A stretch of 64,000 nt of DNA, taken from Kytococcus sedentarius DSM 20547. GTDB taxonomy: Bacteria; Actinomycetota; Actinomycetes; Actinomycetales; Dermatophilaceae. Of this stretch, positions 54,690 through 62,812 are shown piece by piece; the stretch's first letter is position 1, and each line of letters opens with the position of its first letter. The position numbers and the translations under genes are program-made. The stretch lies in assembly GCF_000023925.1 (NCBI RefSeq), contig NC_013169.1, forward strand, positions 1,488,001-1,552,000, in the 5' to 3' direction. Under the pieces are notes generated by a model. The model ran no database searches. It saw only the letters and a program-made list of their open reading frames with translations, and was not told the origin of the DNA.

Positions 54690-55197
54690 GTGGTCGAGCA
54701 ACTGCTGCTGGTCGTGGGTGCCGTCCTGGCCTGTTGGTTCGCCGTCGTGCTCGCCCGCTCGGGCCTGGCCCTCAATGGCTCGGCCGACCAGGTGCACGCC
54801 GCGATGACGTCCGCGGTCTGGGTGGTGGCCGACCCCATCACGCTCTCGAGCAGCCGGCGGATCGTCACCAGCTCGCTGACCGGCCGGTCCTACCCCGAGG
54901 CACCGGTGAGCTCGCTCTTCCTCTTCGGGCGGCCACCAGGTGGACTGGGTGGCCGCCGGCACCTCCGACCGGGCGGTGGGCCTGTCCTGGTTCACGCTCC
55001 AGGTGACCCACCGCATCGGCGCGGACACCGATGCGGAGCGCTACTACATCGTGGACACGCTCACCCACGCCGACCCGGCGGTCGGGGTGCGCGTCATCGA
55101 GGACTTCTCCACCGGCTACCACCACCGCGACGACGGTGGTGGCCCTGGCGGTGGGCACCCTGCGCGCCCAGCGCCGCCGCGCCGCGGCACGGGCCTA
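54690..55197 (+). pseudogene. Unrecognised membrane protein gene with two frameshifts
   Basis: From GTG 54690 the frame gives a membrane segment (VEQLLLVVGAVLACWFAVVL) and then SGLALNGSADQVHAAMTSAV up to LFLFG near 54926. Protein-like sequence continues in the next frame (HQVDWVAAGTSDRAVGLSWF, VGVRVIEDFSTGYH) and in a third one (TTVVALAVGTLRAQRR) to a TAG at about 55195. An extra base near 54926-54933 and another near 55118-55130 would explain it. I do not recognise the family; it may be a two-helix membrane protein. Confidence 0.45.
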
Positions 55198-55206
55198 GAC
55201 TCCCGG

Positions 55207-55398
55207 TCGTCGAGGTCCACCCCCCGGGGTGGCGAAGAGGGAAGTCGGACGGTGCCGCCGGTGGCGACCACCCAGCCGACGCTGTCCCCGCAACTGTGTG
55301 CGGCGAGGCACCTCCCGTGGGACGACCACTGGCCCAGCTGGGCCGGGAAGGTCAGGGAGGAGCCAGTGACCCGCGAGCCAGGAGACCTGCCTCGGCCA
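55207..55398 (+). promoter_or_regulatory. Cobalamin riboswitch
   Basis: The RNA would contain GGAAGTCGGACGGTG, CGCTGTCCCCGCAACTGT, CCACTGG, GGGAAGGTCAGGG and the B12 box GCGAGCCAGGAGACCTGCC (55373-55391), all in the order of the cobalamin aptamer. CGAGG (55211-55215) and CCTCG (55390-55394) can close P1. Twelve bases later comes GCCCGG-N8-CCGGGC (55409-55428), a hairpin 20 bases before the downstream ATG that could be the expression platform. Confidence 0.9.
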
Positions 55399-55448
55399 CA
55401 GCCGATTCGCCCGGCGGGGTCACCGGGCCAGCACAGAACGGGGCACCC

Positions 55449-55907
55449 ATGCCTGTCACCACCCGGTCCCCCCGCACCTCCCCTGCCGCGTCCGGTCTCC
55501 CCGCGTCGTCGGGGGCCGGGTGGGGGGCCGCCACACCGCCGGACCAGCCGCCCGCCATCCGCGTCACCGCCATGCCCGGGGACGCCAACATGTACGGGGA
55601 CATCTTCGGCGGCTGGCTGATGGCGCAGATGGACCTCGCTGCCTCCTCGGTGGCCTCGCGGCGCTCCCGGGGGCGCGCGGCCACCGTGGCCGTGCAGAGC
55701 ATGTCCTTCCACCGCCCGGTGATGGTCGGGGCGGAAGTCTCGGTCTACGCCGAGCTGGTCCACGAGGGACGCACCTCGTTGCAGGTGACCGTGCAGGCCT
55801 GGTCGCGCGACCGGCACGCCGAGGACGAGCACCTCATCACCCGCGGGGAGTTCACCTTCGTGGCGACCGACGATGCAGGCCGGCCCCGCGCGCTGCCCGT
55901 GGCCTGA
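55449..55907 (+). CDS. Hot-dog-fold acyl-CoA thioesterase (YciA-like)
   Basis: The 152-residue protein has a low-complexity N-terminus of about 35 residues, then the YciA/BACH-type hot-dog core: AMPGDANMYGDIFGGWLMAQ with the catalytic N.YG.IFGG...M pattern, MDLAASSVASRRSRG, and VQSMSFHRPVMVGAEVSVYA. These enzymes hydrolyse acyl-CoA. It begins 51 bases after a cobalamin riboswitch, so B12 probably represses it, unless another gene was lost between them. ATG 55449 follows GGGGC, a weak ribosome-binding site. Confidence 0.87.
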   Translation: MPVTTRSPRTSPAASGLPASSGAGWGAATPPDQPPAIRVTAMPGDANMYGDIFGGWLMAQMDLAASSVASRRSRGRAATVAVQSMSFHRPVMVGAEVSVYAELVHEGRTSLQVTVQAWSRDRHAEDEHLITRGEFTFVATDDAGRPRALPVA

Positions 55908-55947
55908 CGGGGCGTCCGCCAACAGGGCGCCGGCGGCACGGGCCGTC

Positions 55948-55953
55948 TACGGT
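55948..55953 (+). promoter_or_regulatory. -10 box TACGGT of the phosphopantetheinyl transferase gene
   Basis: TACGGT ends six bases before ATG 55960 with no ribosome-binding site, suggesting a leaderless transcript separate from the thioesterase. Confidence 0.4.
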
Positions 55954-55959
55954 GCCCCC

Positions 55960-56490
55960 ATGCCCGACATCCACCTGGTCCGCACCACCGGCGACGCCGG
56001 CGCCGCCCTGCTGGCGCTCGCGCGGACCGTGACGGGGGTGGACGGCCTGGCGCTGACCCGTGCCTGTCCTCGCTGCGGTTCGGGCCGGCACGGCCGACCG
56101 GTGCTCCTGGGCGCCGAGGGCCTCTTCGTCTCCCTGTCCCGCCCCCGCTCGCCCGGGCCCGCGGTCGCCGCCCTGTGCGCCGGCTCCGCGGTGGGCGTGG
56201 ACGTGGAGAACCGGGGCGCGGCCGCCTTCGCCGGGTTCGATGCCGTGGCCCTCCACCGGCAGGAACGGTGTGCGGACGACCACGCCCGTACCCGCCTGTG
56301 GGTCCGCAAGGAGGCGTTGCTCAAGGCCCACGGAACGGGGCTGGCCACCGACCCCCGCCGGATCTGGCTGGCCGAGGACGGAGCGGTCCGGCAGGGGCCT
56401 CCCGGCACGATCGTCGACGGGGAACTCGACGGGCAGGTCATCGCCGTGGCGGTGACCCCACCGGCGGAGATCCGCCTCGTCCGGCACTGA
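55960..56490 (+). CDS. 4'-phosphopantetheinyl transferase superfamily protein
   Basis: The 176-residue protein has VGVDVEN near residue 82 and WVRKEALLKAHGTG near 113-126, the two magnesium/CoA-binding motifs of Sfp-type transferases. It is shorter than Sfp and has a CPRCGSGRHG stretch in the N-terminal half, as in actinobacterial relatives. It would load phosphopantetheine on a carrier protein; the obvious client is the Pls/PosA-type synthetase 1.4 kb away. Confidence 0.85.
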   Translation: MPDIHLVRTTGDAGAALLALARTVTGVDGLALTRACPRCGSGRHGRPVLLGAEGLFVSLSRPRSPGPAVAALCAGSAVGVDVENRGAAAFAGFDAVALHRQERCADDHARTRLWVRKEALLKAHGTGLATDPRRIWLAEDGAVRQGPPGTIVDGELDGQVIAVAVTPPAEIRLVRH

Positions 56491-56533
56491 GGCCCGCCTG
56501 CACCGGGCTCAACGCAGGTCAGCGCAGCGCAGC

Positions 56534-57850
56534 TCAGCTCAACTCCGGGAGCGGCGGCAGGTCCGCCCGGTGGAGCCAGCGGTGCAGGGTCTGGCCCACG
56601 CGGCCGCCCAGCTCACCGGAACCCGCGACGCAGTGCGCCTCGAACTGCGCGGTGGAGACGGTCCCCCCGTCGTGGGTGGCCACCCAGCTGCGCAGCAGCC
56701 GGAAGAAGGTGTCGTCCCCCACCACCGCGCGCACCGCGTGGAGGGTGAGCGCTCCCCGCTTGTAGACCCAGTCGTCGAACATCCTGCTCATACCGGGTTC
56801 TGCCAGGGTCATCCCGCCGTCCAGGTCGTGCAGCGCCGCGTGGTGGCGCGCTGCCTGCTCCTGGACGCTGGGGCTGTCGCACCAGGTGCGTCGGTGGTCG
56901 GACCACAGCCACTCGGCGTAGCAGGCAAAGCCCTCGTGCAGCCAGATGTCCCGCAGCAGCTCGCCGGTGACCGCGTTGCCGAACCACTGGTGGGCGAGCT
57001 CGTGGGCCACGAGGCGCTCGTTCTCCCAGGTCGGCTCCACGAAGTTGCGCCCGAAGGTGCTCAGGCCCTGCGCCTCCAGCGGGATCTCCAGGTCGTCGTC
57101 GACGACGACGGCCCGGTACTCCGCGAACGGGTAGGGCCCGAAGAGCTCGGTGAAGTGCTGGACCATCCGCCCCTGGTGCTCGAAGGCCGTCCCCTGGCCG
57201 ACGCCCACGGCGGGCGGGTGCACGATGCTGACGGGCACGTTCGCCTCGCACGGGGTCTCCACGTAGTGGCCCACCTGCACCGTGGCGAGGTAGGGGGCCA
57301 TCGGGCGGTCCATCTCGTACACCCACCGGCGGCGCCGGCCCTCCTGCGCGCTGTGGGTGCGGGTGCCGTTGGCCACCACCTGGTAGTCGAGGTCGGTGAG
57401 GACGTCGATGCGGTAGGTGGCCTTGTCCGCGGCGTCGTTGTTGCACGGGAACCACGACGGCGCGCCCTGCGGCTGGGAGCCCACCATCGCCCCATCGGTG
57501 AGCTCCTCCCATCCGGCCTCACCGTGGACGCCGGGAGCCGGCCGCGGCTTGCCCGAGACCCGGAGGTCCACGACGAGCTCCTCACCGGCCTCCCGCTGAC
57601 CAACCACGATGGACCAGCCACCGCGCGTGCGGCGGTACTTCATCGGCTTCCCGTCGACGCTGGCGCCGCCGAGCTGGAGCCCACGGAGGTCCACGTCGAT
57701 CCGGTTTGTCGGCTCGACCGTGCGCACGTGGAGGCGCGCTCGTTCGTCGAGCCGGTTGGTCACCACGGAGTAGGTGAGCGCGAGGTCGTAGTGATGGACC
57801 CGGTACCGGGTGTCACCGTGAGCGGGCAGGTAGGGGTCAGGGTGCGTCAT
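56534..57850 (-). CDS. M1 family metallopeptidase
   Basis: The 438-residue protein has the zinc motif LVAHELAHQWFGNAVTGE, with the third ligand in LHEGFACYAEWLW, near residues 285-313. GSQPQGAPSWFPCNND, LSTFGRNFV and the N-terminal beta-saddle domain are also typical of M1 enzymes, but the C-terminal helical domain is absent, as in short actinobacterial members. No signal peptide. It follows the NRPS gene by 39 bases on the same strand. Peptidases that degrade the polymer are known beside epsilon-poly-lysine synthetase genes, so a linked role is possible. Confidence 0.88.
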   Translation of the reverse strand: MTHPDPYLPAHGDTRYRVHHYDLALTYSVVTNRLDERARLHVRTVEPTNRIDVDLRGLQLGGASVDGKPMKYRRTRGGWSIVVGQREAGEELVVDLRVSGKPRPAPGVHGEAGWEELTDGAMVGSQPQGAPSWFPCNNDAADKATYRIDVLTDLDYQVVANGTRTHSAQEGRRRRWVYEMDRPMAPYLATVQVGHYVETPCEANVPVSIVHPPAVGVGQGTAFEHQGRMVQHFTELFGPYPFAEYRAVVVDDDLEIPLEAQGLSTFGRNFVEPTWENERLVAHELAHQWFGNAVTGELLRDIWLHEGFACYAEWLWSDHRRTWCDSPSVQEQAARHHAALHDLDGGMTLAEPGMSRMFDDWVYKRGALTLHAVRAVVGDDTFFRLLRSWVATHDGGTVSTAQFEAHCVAGSGELGGRVGQTLHRWLHRADLPPLPELS

Positions 57851-57889
57851 CGCCGCCTCTTCCGGTGGACGTGTGGAGGAGCGGTCACC

Positions 57890-60800
57890 CTACGCCTCGA
57901 TCCACGGGCCGATGGGGTTGCCGATCCACCGGGTCCGGTCCGGCGCGGACTCCCCGCGCATCACCAGCGAGCCCGGGCCGACGGTGGCGTCACGGCCCAG
58001 CGCCGAGGCCGGGAGGATGACGGAGTTCGGCCCGATGGTGGAGCCGGCCCCCAGGCGCACCGTGTCCATGGCCAGCACCCGGTCGTGGAAGAGGTGGGTC
58101 TGCACGACGCACCCGCGGTTGACGGTGGCGCCGGCGCCGATCTCGATGAGGTCGTGCTCGGGCAGCCAGTAGGTCTCGCACCACACGCCCTTCCCCACCC
58201 GGGCGCCCATCGCACGGAAGTAGAGGCTGATCAGGGCGGTGCCCGGGATGGCCCGCAGCAGCCAAGGGACGGCCACGGCCTCCACGAACGAGTCGGCCAG
58301 CTCGCTGCGCCACACCATGCCGGACCACAGCGGGTGCTCCGAGGCCCGGAAGCGGCCCACCAGCATCCACTTGGCCGCCACCGCGACACCCACCGCGACG
58401 AGGCCGCAGGCCAGCAGCACCAACCCGGAGACGGCGCCGGCCACCAGCCAGCCCCACCGGGCGGCGATCCACACCAGCGCCCCGGCGCCGAGCAGGTGGA
58501 GCACCAGGTGTGCCAGCAGCGCGAGCACGCGGCAGCTCTCCACCAGGCCGCGCAGGAGGCGCAGGTGGCCGGGCGGGTCGTAGGTGCGGGAGCTGTCCAC
58601 CTCCGACGGCGCGCGGCGGAGCTTCTCCGGCGGCGAGCCCACCCAGGAGGCACCGGCCTTGGCCTTCTTGCGGCGGGGGGCCGCCGAGAGGACGGCCACC
58701 AGGGACTCCTTGGGCACCTTGCGCCCGGGGGCGGTCATGCCGGAGTTGCCGACGAAGGCACCGCGGCCGATCTTCACCCGCTCCACGCGCAGCCAACCGC
58801 CACCGAGCTCGTAACCGCCGATGAAGGTGTCGTCGGCGAGGAAGGCGCCGGCCCCGACCCGGGTGAGGCTGGGGATCATGAGGACGGTTGAGGCCTCGGC
58901 GTCCTTGCCGACCTTGGCGCCCAGCGCCCGGAGCCACACGGTGGTGATCGCCCCGCCGTACATCGGGAAGAGCCAGGTGCGGGCCTCGTCCATGAGCCGG
59001 ATCGTGGCCCAGGCCTGCAGGGCCCTACGGCTCTGGGAGGGGTAGTAACCACCCTCCAGGCCGATGCTGGCTAGCCGGACCAGAACGAGGATGAGCAGCG
59101 CCAGGGTCGCGTATCCCACCAGCCCTGCCGGGGGCAGCCACAGCAGGCCCGTCCGCAGTGCCTCGCCCAGGGTCCCGGCCCCGGCCAGCGGGCGCCACAT
59201 GACGAGCCCGGCCACGGCGATCGCGCCCAGGGGCAACAGGGAGATGACCACACCGGTCAGGGCGTAGAGGGCGATGTAGACCGGGCGGGACCGGGGCGGC
59301 TCGGCCCACGGACCACGGGCCTGGCCGGCGCGGATGGCCGGCGAGCCTGACCACCGCTCCTCGGCCGGGACCGCCCCGAGGACCGTGGACCCGGGGGCCA
59401 CCTCGCTCCCCTCGCCGATGCTGCACCCACCCACGAGCGTGGACCGGGCACCGATGCGGGCGTTGGCCCCGATATCGATCGCTCCGATGTGGAGGGTCTC
59501 GCCGTCGACCCAGTGCCCCAGCAGGTCCACCTCCGGCTCCACGGCGGCGCCGTCGCCGAGGGTGAGCAGGCCGGTGACCGGCGGCATGGCGTGCAGGTCG
59601 ACGCCCTGCCCCACCCGGCACCCGAGCAGGCGGGCGTACCAGCGCACCAGGCCGGCCCCGGAGATGGTCCCGGCGCCAGCCTCGTCGGCGAAGCGCTCGG
59701 CCAGCCAGAGCCGCAGGTGCACCCCGCCGCCCCGGGGGTAGCTGCCCGGGACGACACCCCGCAGGAGCAGGCGGGCCACCAGGGCGGAGAGGGCCAGCCG
59801 GCCGGCCGGGAGCACCAGCAGCAGCCACAGGACGGCCAGCAGCCACCACGGGGCGAGCGGCACCCTCGATGCCACCTCCCACCCCAGGGCGTGGACGACC
59901 CGCGTGGCGAGGGCCACCCACAAGACCCACCGCAGCCCGCTCACCGTGCGCAGACCGAGCAGGGCGAGCAGCTGCCCGAGCTGGGTCCTGCGGGCCACGG
60001 GCATCACCTGCTCGTTGAGCCGGCCGGTGGGGCTGTCGAGCTCCGTCAGCCAGCTCGCGAACGCACCGAGCGTCTGGTGCTCGTAGACGTCGGCCACCGT
60101 GGCGTTCACATATCGTTCGCGCACGCGGGCGACGATCTGCGCCGCGGTGAGCGAGCCGCCGCCGAGCTCGAAGAAGTCCTCCTCGGGGCTGGTGGGGCGG
60201 GCACCCAGGACGGTGTTCCAGATCTCGGCGAGCCACTGCTCGGTCTCGCTCAGCGCACCGGTGTCGGCACCGTCCTCGTCCGGCAGCGGCCAGGGCAGGG
60301 CGTCCCGGTCGATCTTGCCGCTGGTACGGGTGGGCAGGTCGTCCACGACGGCCAGTCGCGGGACGAGCGCGGCGGGCATGTCGGCGCGCAGACGGGTCAC
60401 GGAGGCGGCCCGGTCGAAGCCCTCGTCGACGGTGAGATAGCCGACGATGAGGGTGTTGCCCGACTCGGTCTTGCGGATCGCGGCGGCGGCCCCGGCCACC
60501 CCTGGCAGCTGGAGGAGGGCGGAGTCGATCTCCCCCAGCTCGATGCGGCGCCCGCCGACCTTCACCTGGTCGTCGGCGCGACCGCGGAAGAGCAGGCCCG
60601 CGGGGTCGTTGACCACCACGTCACCGGACCGGTAGGCGCGCTCCCAGCCGAGCGTCGGCATCGGGGCGTACTTCTCGGCGTCCTTCTCCGGGTCGAGGTA
60701 CCGGGCCAGGCCGACGCCACCGATGATCAGCTCGCCCTCCTCCCCCGGCCCGACCGGGTGCCCGTCGGCGTCCACGACGGCGAGGTCCCAGCCGTCCAGC

Positions 60801-61765
60801 GGCAGGCCGATACGGACCGGCGGCTCGGCCGTCACCTGCGCGGCGCAGGCCACGACGGTGGCCTCAGTGGGCCCGTAGGTGTTCCACACCTCCCGGTCGT
60901 CAGTGGCGAAGCGCGCCCCCAGCTCGGGCGGGCAGGCCTCTCCGCCCACGATGAGCAGCCGCACCCGGTCCATCGCCTCGGCGGGCCACATCGAGACGAG
61001 GGTGGGTACGGTGGAGACGATGGTGATGTCGTTGGCGACCAGCCAGGGGCCTAGGTCCACCCCGGAGCGCACCAGGGAGCGGGGTGCCGGCACGAGGCAG
61101 GCGCCGTGTGCCCAGGCGAGCCACATCTCCTCGCAGCTGGCGTCGAAGGCCACCGAGAGCCCTGCCATGACGCGGTCGCCGGGTCCGATGGACGCTCGCC
61201 GCAGGAAGATGCGCGCCTCGGCCTCGACGAACGCGGCCGCCGAGCGGTGCGTGACGGCCACCCCCTTGGGCTTGCCGGTGGAGCCGGAGGTGAAGATCAC
61301 CCAGCAGTCGTCCTGCAGGTCCGGCAGCTCGGGCTCGACGGGCTTGCGTGCCTCGGCCAGCCGGGAGGAGATGACCAGATCGGCCCCCACGACGGCGGCT
61401 GCGGCCGACTCCTCGAAGACCGTGCGGGCACGCTCGTCGGGGTCGTCGGCGTCGACCGGGACGTAGGCCGCCCCGGCGAGCAGGATGCCCATGATCGCGA
61501 CGTACAGGTCGGCGGTGCCGGAGGGGACGCGGACGCCCACCTTGTCACCCCGCCCGATGCCGAGCTCCGCCAGCCGCGCTGCGAGCTCGGCGGACGCCTC
61601 ATGAAACTCGTCGTAGGTCAGGACGCGTCCGCCGGCCCGGATCGCCGGCGCGCTCCCGGCCCTCTGGACGGTGTCGAGGAAGAGGTCCGCCAGGGTGCGG
61701 GGCGCGGGGGCGAGACCACCGGCGCGAAGGGGATCGCGCGCAGCGGCCGCAAGACAAGCAGGCAT
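57890..61765 (-). CDS. Pls/PosA-type single-module non-ribosomal peptide synthetase
   Basis: The 1291-residue protein starts with an adenylation domain: VIFTSGSTGKPKGVAVTH (A3, about 156-173), FDASCEEMW (A4, 207-215, with the Asp that binds the alpha-amino group), NTYGPTEATV (A5, 295-304), YRSGDVV, FRGRADDQVKVGGRRIEL and TSGKIDR (A10, 481-487). A carrier domain follows with Ser538 in FFELGGGSLTAAQ. From about 600 on there are paired membrane helices alternating with hexapeptide-like domains, as in epsilon-poly-lysine synthetase (Pls) and PosA proteins, which polymerise one amino acid by iterative condensation. No condensation or thioesterase domain of the standard type is seen. The product is unknown. 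Confidence 0.9.
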   Translation of the reverse strand: MPACLAAAARDPLRAGGLAPAPRTLADLFLDTVQRAGSAPAIRAGGRVLTYDEFHEASAELAARLAELGIGRGDKVGVRVPSGTADLYVAIMGILLAGAAYVPVDADDPDERARTVFEESAAAAVVGADLVISSRLAEARKPVEPELPDLQDDCWVIFTSGSTGKPKGVAVTHRSAAAFVEAEARIFLRRASIGPGDRVMAGLSVAFDASCEEMWLAWAHGACLVPAPRSLVRSGVDLGPWLVANDITIVSTVPTLVSMWPAEAMDRVRLLIVGGEACPPELGARFATDDREVWNTYGPTEATVVACAAQVTAEPPVRIGLPLDGWDLAVVDADGHPVGPGEEGELIIGGVGLARYLDPEKDAEKYAPMPTLGWERAYRSGDVVVNDPAGLLFRGRADDQVKVGGRRIELGEIDSALLQLPGVAGAAAAIRKTESGNTLIVGYLTVDEGFDRAASVTRLRADMPAALVPRLAVVDDLPTRTSGKIDRDALPWPLPDEDGADTGALSETEQWLAEIWNTVLGARPTSPEEDFFELGGGSLTAAQIVARVRERYVNATVADVYEHQTLGAFASWLTELDSPTGRLNEQVMPVARRTQLGQLLALLGLRTVSGLRWVLWVALATRVVHALGWEVASRVPLAPWWLLAVLWLLLVLPAGRLALSALVARLLLRGVVPGSYPRGGGVHLRLWLAERFADEAGAGTISGAGLVRWYARLLGCRVGQGVDLHAMPPVTGLLTLGDGAAVEPEVDLLGHWVDGETLHIGAIDIGANARIGARSTLVGGCSIGEGSEVAPGSTVLGAVPAEERWSGSPAIRAGQARGPWAEPPRSRPVYIALYALTGVVISLLPLGAIAVAGLVMWRPLAGAGTLGEALRTGLLWLPPAGLVGYATLALLILVLVRLASIGLEGGYYPSQSRRALQAWATIRLMDEARTWLFPMYGGAITTVWLRALGAKVGKDAEASTVLMIPSLTRVGAGAFLADDTFIGGYELGGGWLRVERVKIGRGAFVGNSGMTAPGRKVPKESLVAVLSAAPRRKKAKAGASWVGSPPEKLRRAPSEVDSSRTYDPPGHLRLLRGLVESCRVLALLAHLVLHLLGAGALVWIAARWGWLVAGAVSGLVLLACGLVAVGVAVAAKWMLVGRFRASEHPLWSGMVWRSELADSFVEAVAVPWLLRAIPGTALISLYFRAMGARVGKGVWCETYWLPEHDLIEIGAGATVNRGCVVQTHLFHDRVLAMDTVRLGAGSTIGPNSVILPASALGRDATVGPGSLVMRGESAPDRTRWIGNPIGPWIEA

Positions 61766-61879
61766 CAGAGGATGATCCCACCGAGTTGCGAGAAGTTCGA
61801 ATCCGTGCGACTGGAGCTGCTCACGTGGACCCGGGGCGGAGCGGCTTGCTCAGCCTCTGGAACTCCCCACGCTGTGCCT

Positions 61880-62122
61880 ATGACCGCTGTTCCCGCCACG
61901 CGTGCACTCACTGAAATGGAACGCCTCATCCATCAGGTCATCGCCGAGAGCGACCCTGTGACCATCGTCGGGGATCGGGGCAGCGCTGTGCTCGTCAGCG
62001 AGGACGACTGGCGCGCGATTCAGGAGACCATCGACCCCACTTCCACCCCCGGCACGTCCGCCTCAATCCAGGAGACCCGTGCTGACGGCGTTGGCACGGG
62101 TGCCGAGGAACCGAACACGTAG
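61880..62122 (+). CDS. YefM/Phd-like antitoxin-type protein, 80 residues
   Basis: The central region LIHQVIAESDPVTIVGDRGS followed by AVLVSEDDWRAIQETI matches the core of YefM-type antitoxins (V.I...G.AVL.S..DW..L.ET). The C-terminal 28 residues (STPGTSASIQETRADGV) do not match and no YoeB/RelE-like toxin follows. CACGCT six bases before ATG 61880 may be a -10 box. It is probably an orphan or truncated antitoxin gene. Confidence 0.55.
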   Translation: MTAVPATRALTEMERLIHQVIAESDPVTIVGDRGSAVLVSEDDWRAIQETIDPTSTPGTSASIQETRADGVGTGAEEPNT

Positions 62123-62222
62123 ACGTCGGCCGTTCATGGGCCGCCCCCCAAGCGGTCAGCATGAGCGGATTGAACCCCGTTCCACCCGGACGTGTCAGCG
62201 GTGAGCCCAACCGTGGCTGACG

Positions 62223-62452
62223 CTAACTACTCGGAGAACGCGTCACGAGCCGCTGGGCAGAACGGTCGTACACGACGTTGACGATCTCTCCGGAGATGAT
62301 CAGATCGATGGCCTGGTCGATAACCGGCTGGGGAACCACGTACCACTCGGATGGGTCGTAGTTTCGACCGTCACGGCCGGATTGGCTGACGTCGAGCCGG
62401 ACATCGGCGAATACGCGGTGCAGGAGATTCTCGAGCACCGAAGCCCTGAGGT
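62223..62452 (-). pseudogene. C-terminal relic of a GIY-YIG/T5orf172-type protein
   Basis: The frame reads RASVLENLLHRVFADVRLDV, then GRNYDPSEWYVVPQPVIDQA and IDLIISGEIVNVVYD before the stop. This looks like the C-terminal part of phage-type T5orf172 (MUG113) GIY-YIG proteins. Its 5' part is replaced by the left end of the IS3-type element at 62453. The internal ATG at 62438 is not a credible start. Confidence 0.5.
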
Positions 62453-62766
62453 TGAAGCGTCCTGGGTTTCGTTCCGACCTACTTCCTCAAGGAGGATCGG
62501 ATCATGCCCCAGAAGTACAGCCCCGAGTTCAAGGCTCGTGCCCTGAAGCTCATCGAAGAACGCGTCAGTGCCGAGCAGTGCTCCGGCTGGGTTGCCTGCA
62601 CCGCCGTCGGCGAAGCTCTCGGCGGGATCTCACCCCACACCCTGCGGAACTGGTGGAAGCAAGACCGCATCGACCAAGGTGAGGCTCCAGGGTTGAACAC
62701 CGCTGAGGCCGAGGAGATCACCAAGCTGCGCAGGGAGAACCTCGAGCTGCGACGCGCGAACGAGAT
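62453..62766 (+). mobile_element. 5' part of an IS3-family element
   Basis: The left end begins about 62453 with TGAAGCGTCCTGGGTTTCG, in the position expected for an IS3-type inverted repeat. AAGGAGG then precedes orfA. The element is interrupted at 62766/62767 by an IS30-type element; orfB and the right end are outside the window. Confidence 0.65.
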
Positions 62767-62812
62767 GGCGGATTCAAGCGGTGGGTGCAAGGAACTCTGC
62801 GAGCTTCTCTGA
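62504..62812 (+). pseudogene. IS3-family transposase OrfA, interrupted by IS30
   Basis: The N-terminal part MPQKYSPEFKARALKLIEER and SPHTLRNWWKQDRID is the helix-turn-helix of IS3 OrfA, and LRRENLELRRANE is the leucine-zipper end. The following residues (ADSSGGCKELCELL) are encoded by the IS30 terminal repeat and replace the usual ILK.AS.FFA. OrfB is not present, so the element cannot move by itself as seen. Confidence 0.8.
62767..62792 (+). repeat. IS30 left inverted repeat
   Basis: GGCGGATTCAAGCGGT then GGGTGCAAGGAA. It contains the transposase stop codon (62774-62776). Confidence 0.8.

Noticed and set aside
61785-61815. TTCGAATCC string resembling a tRNA T-loop
   Set aside because: No acceptor stem, D-loop or anticodon arm could be built around it. 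No tRNA or rRNA gene is supported anywhere in the window.
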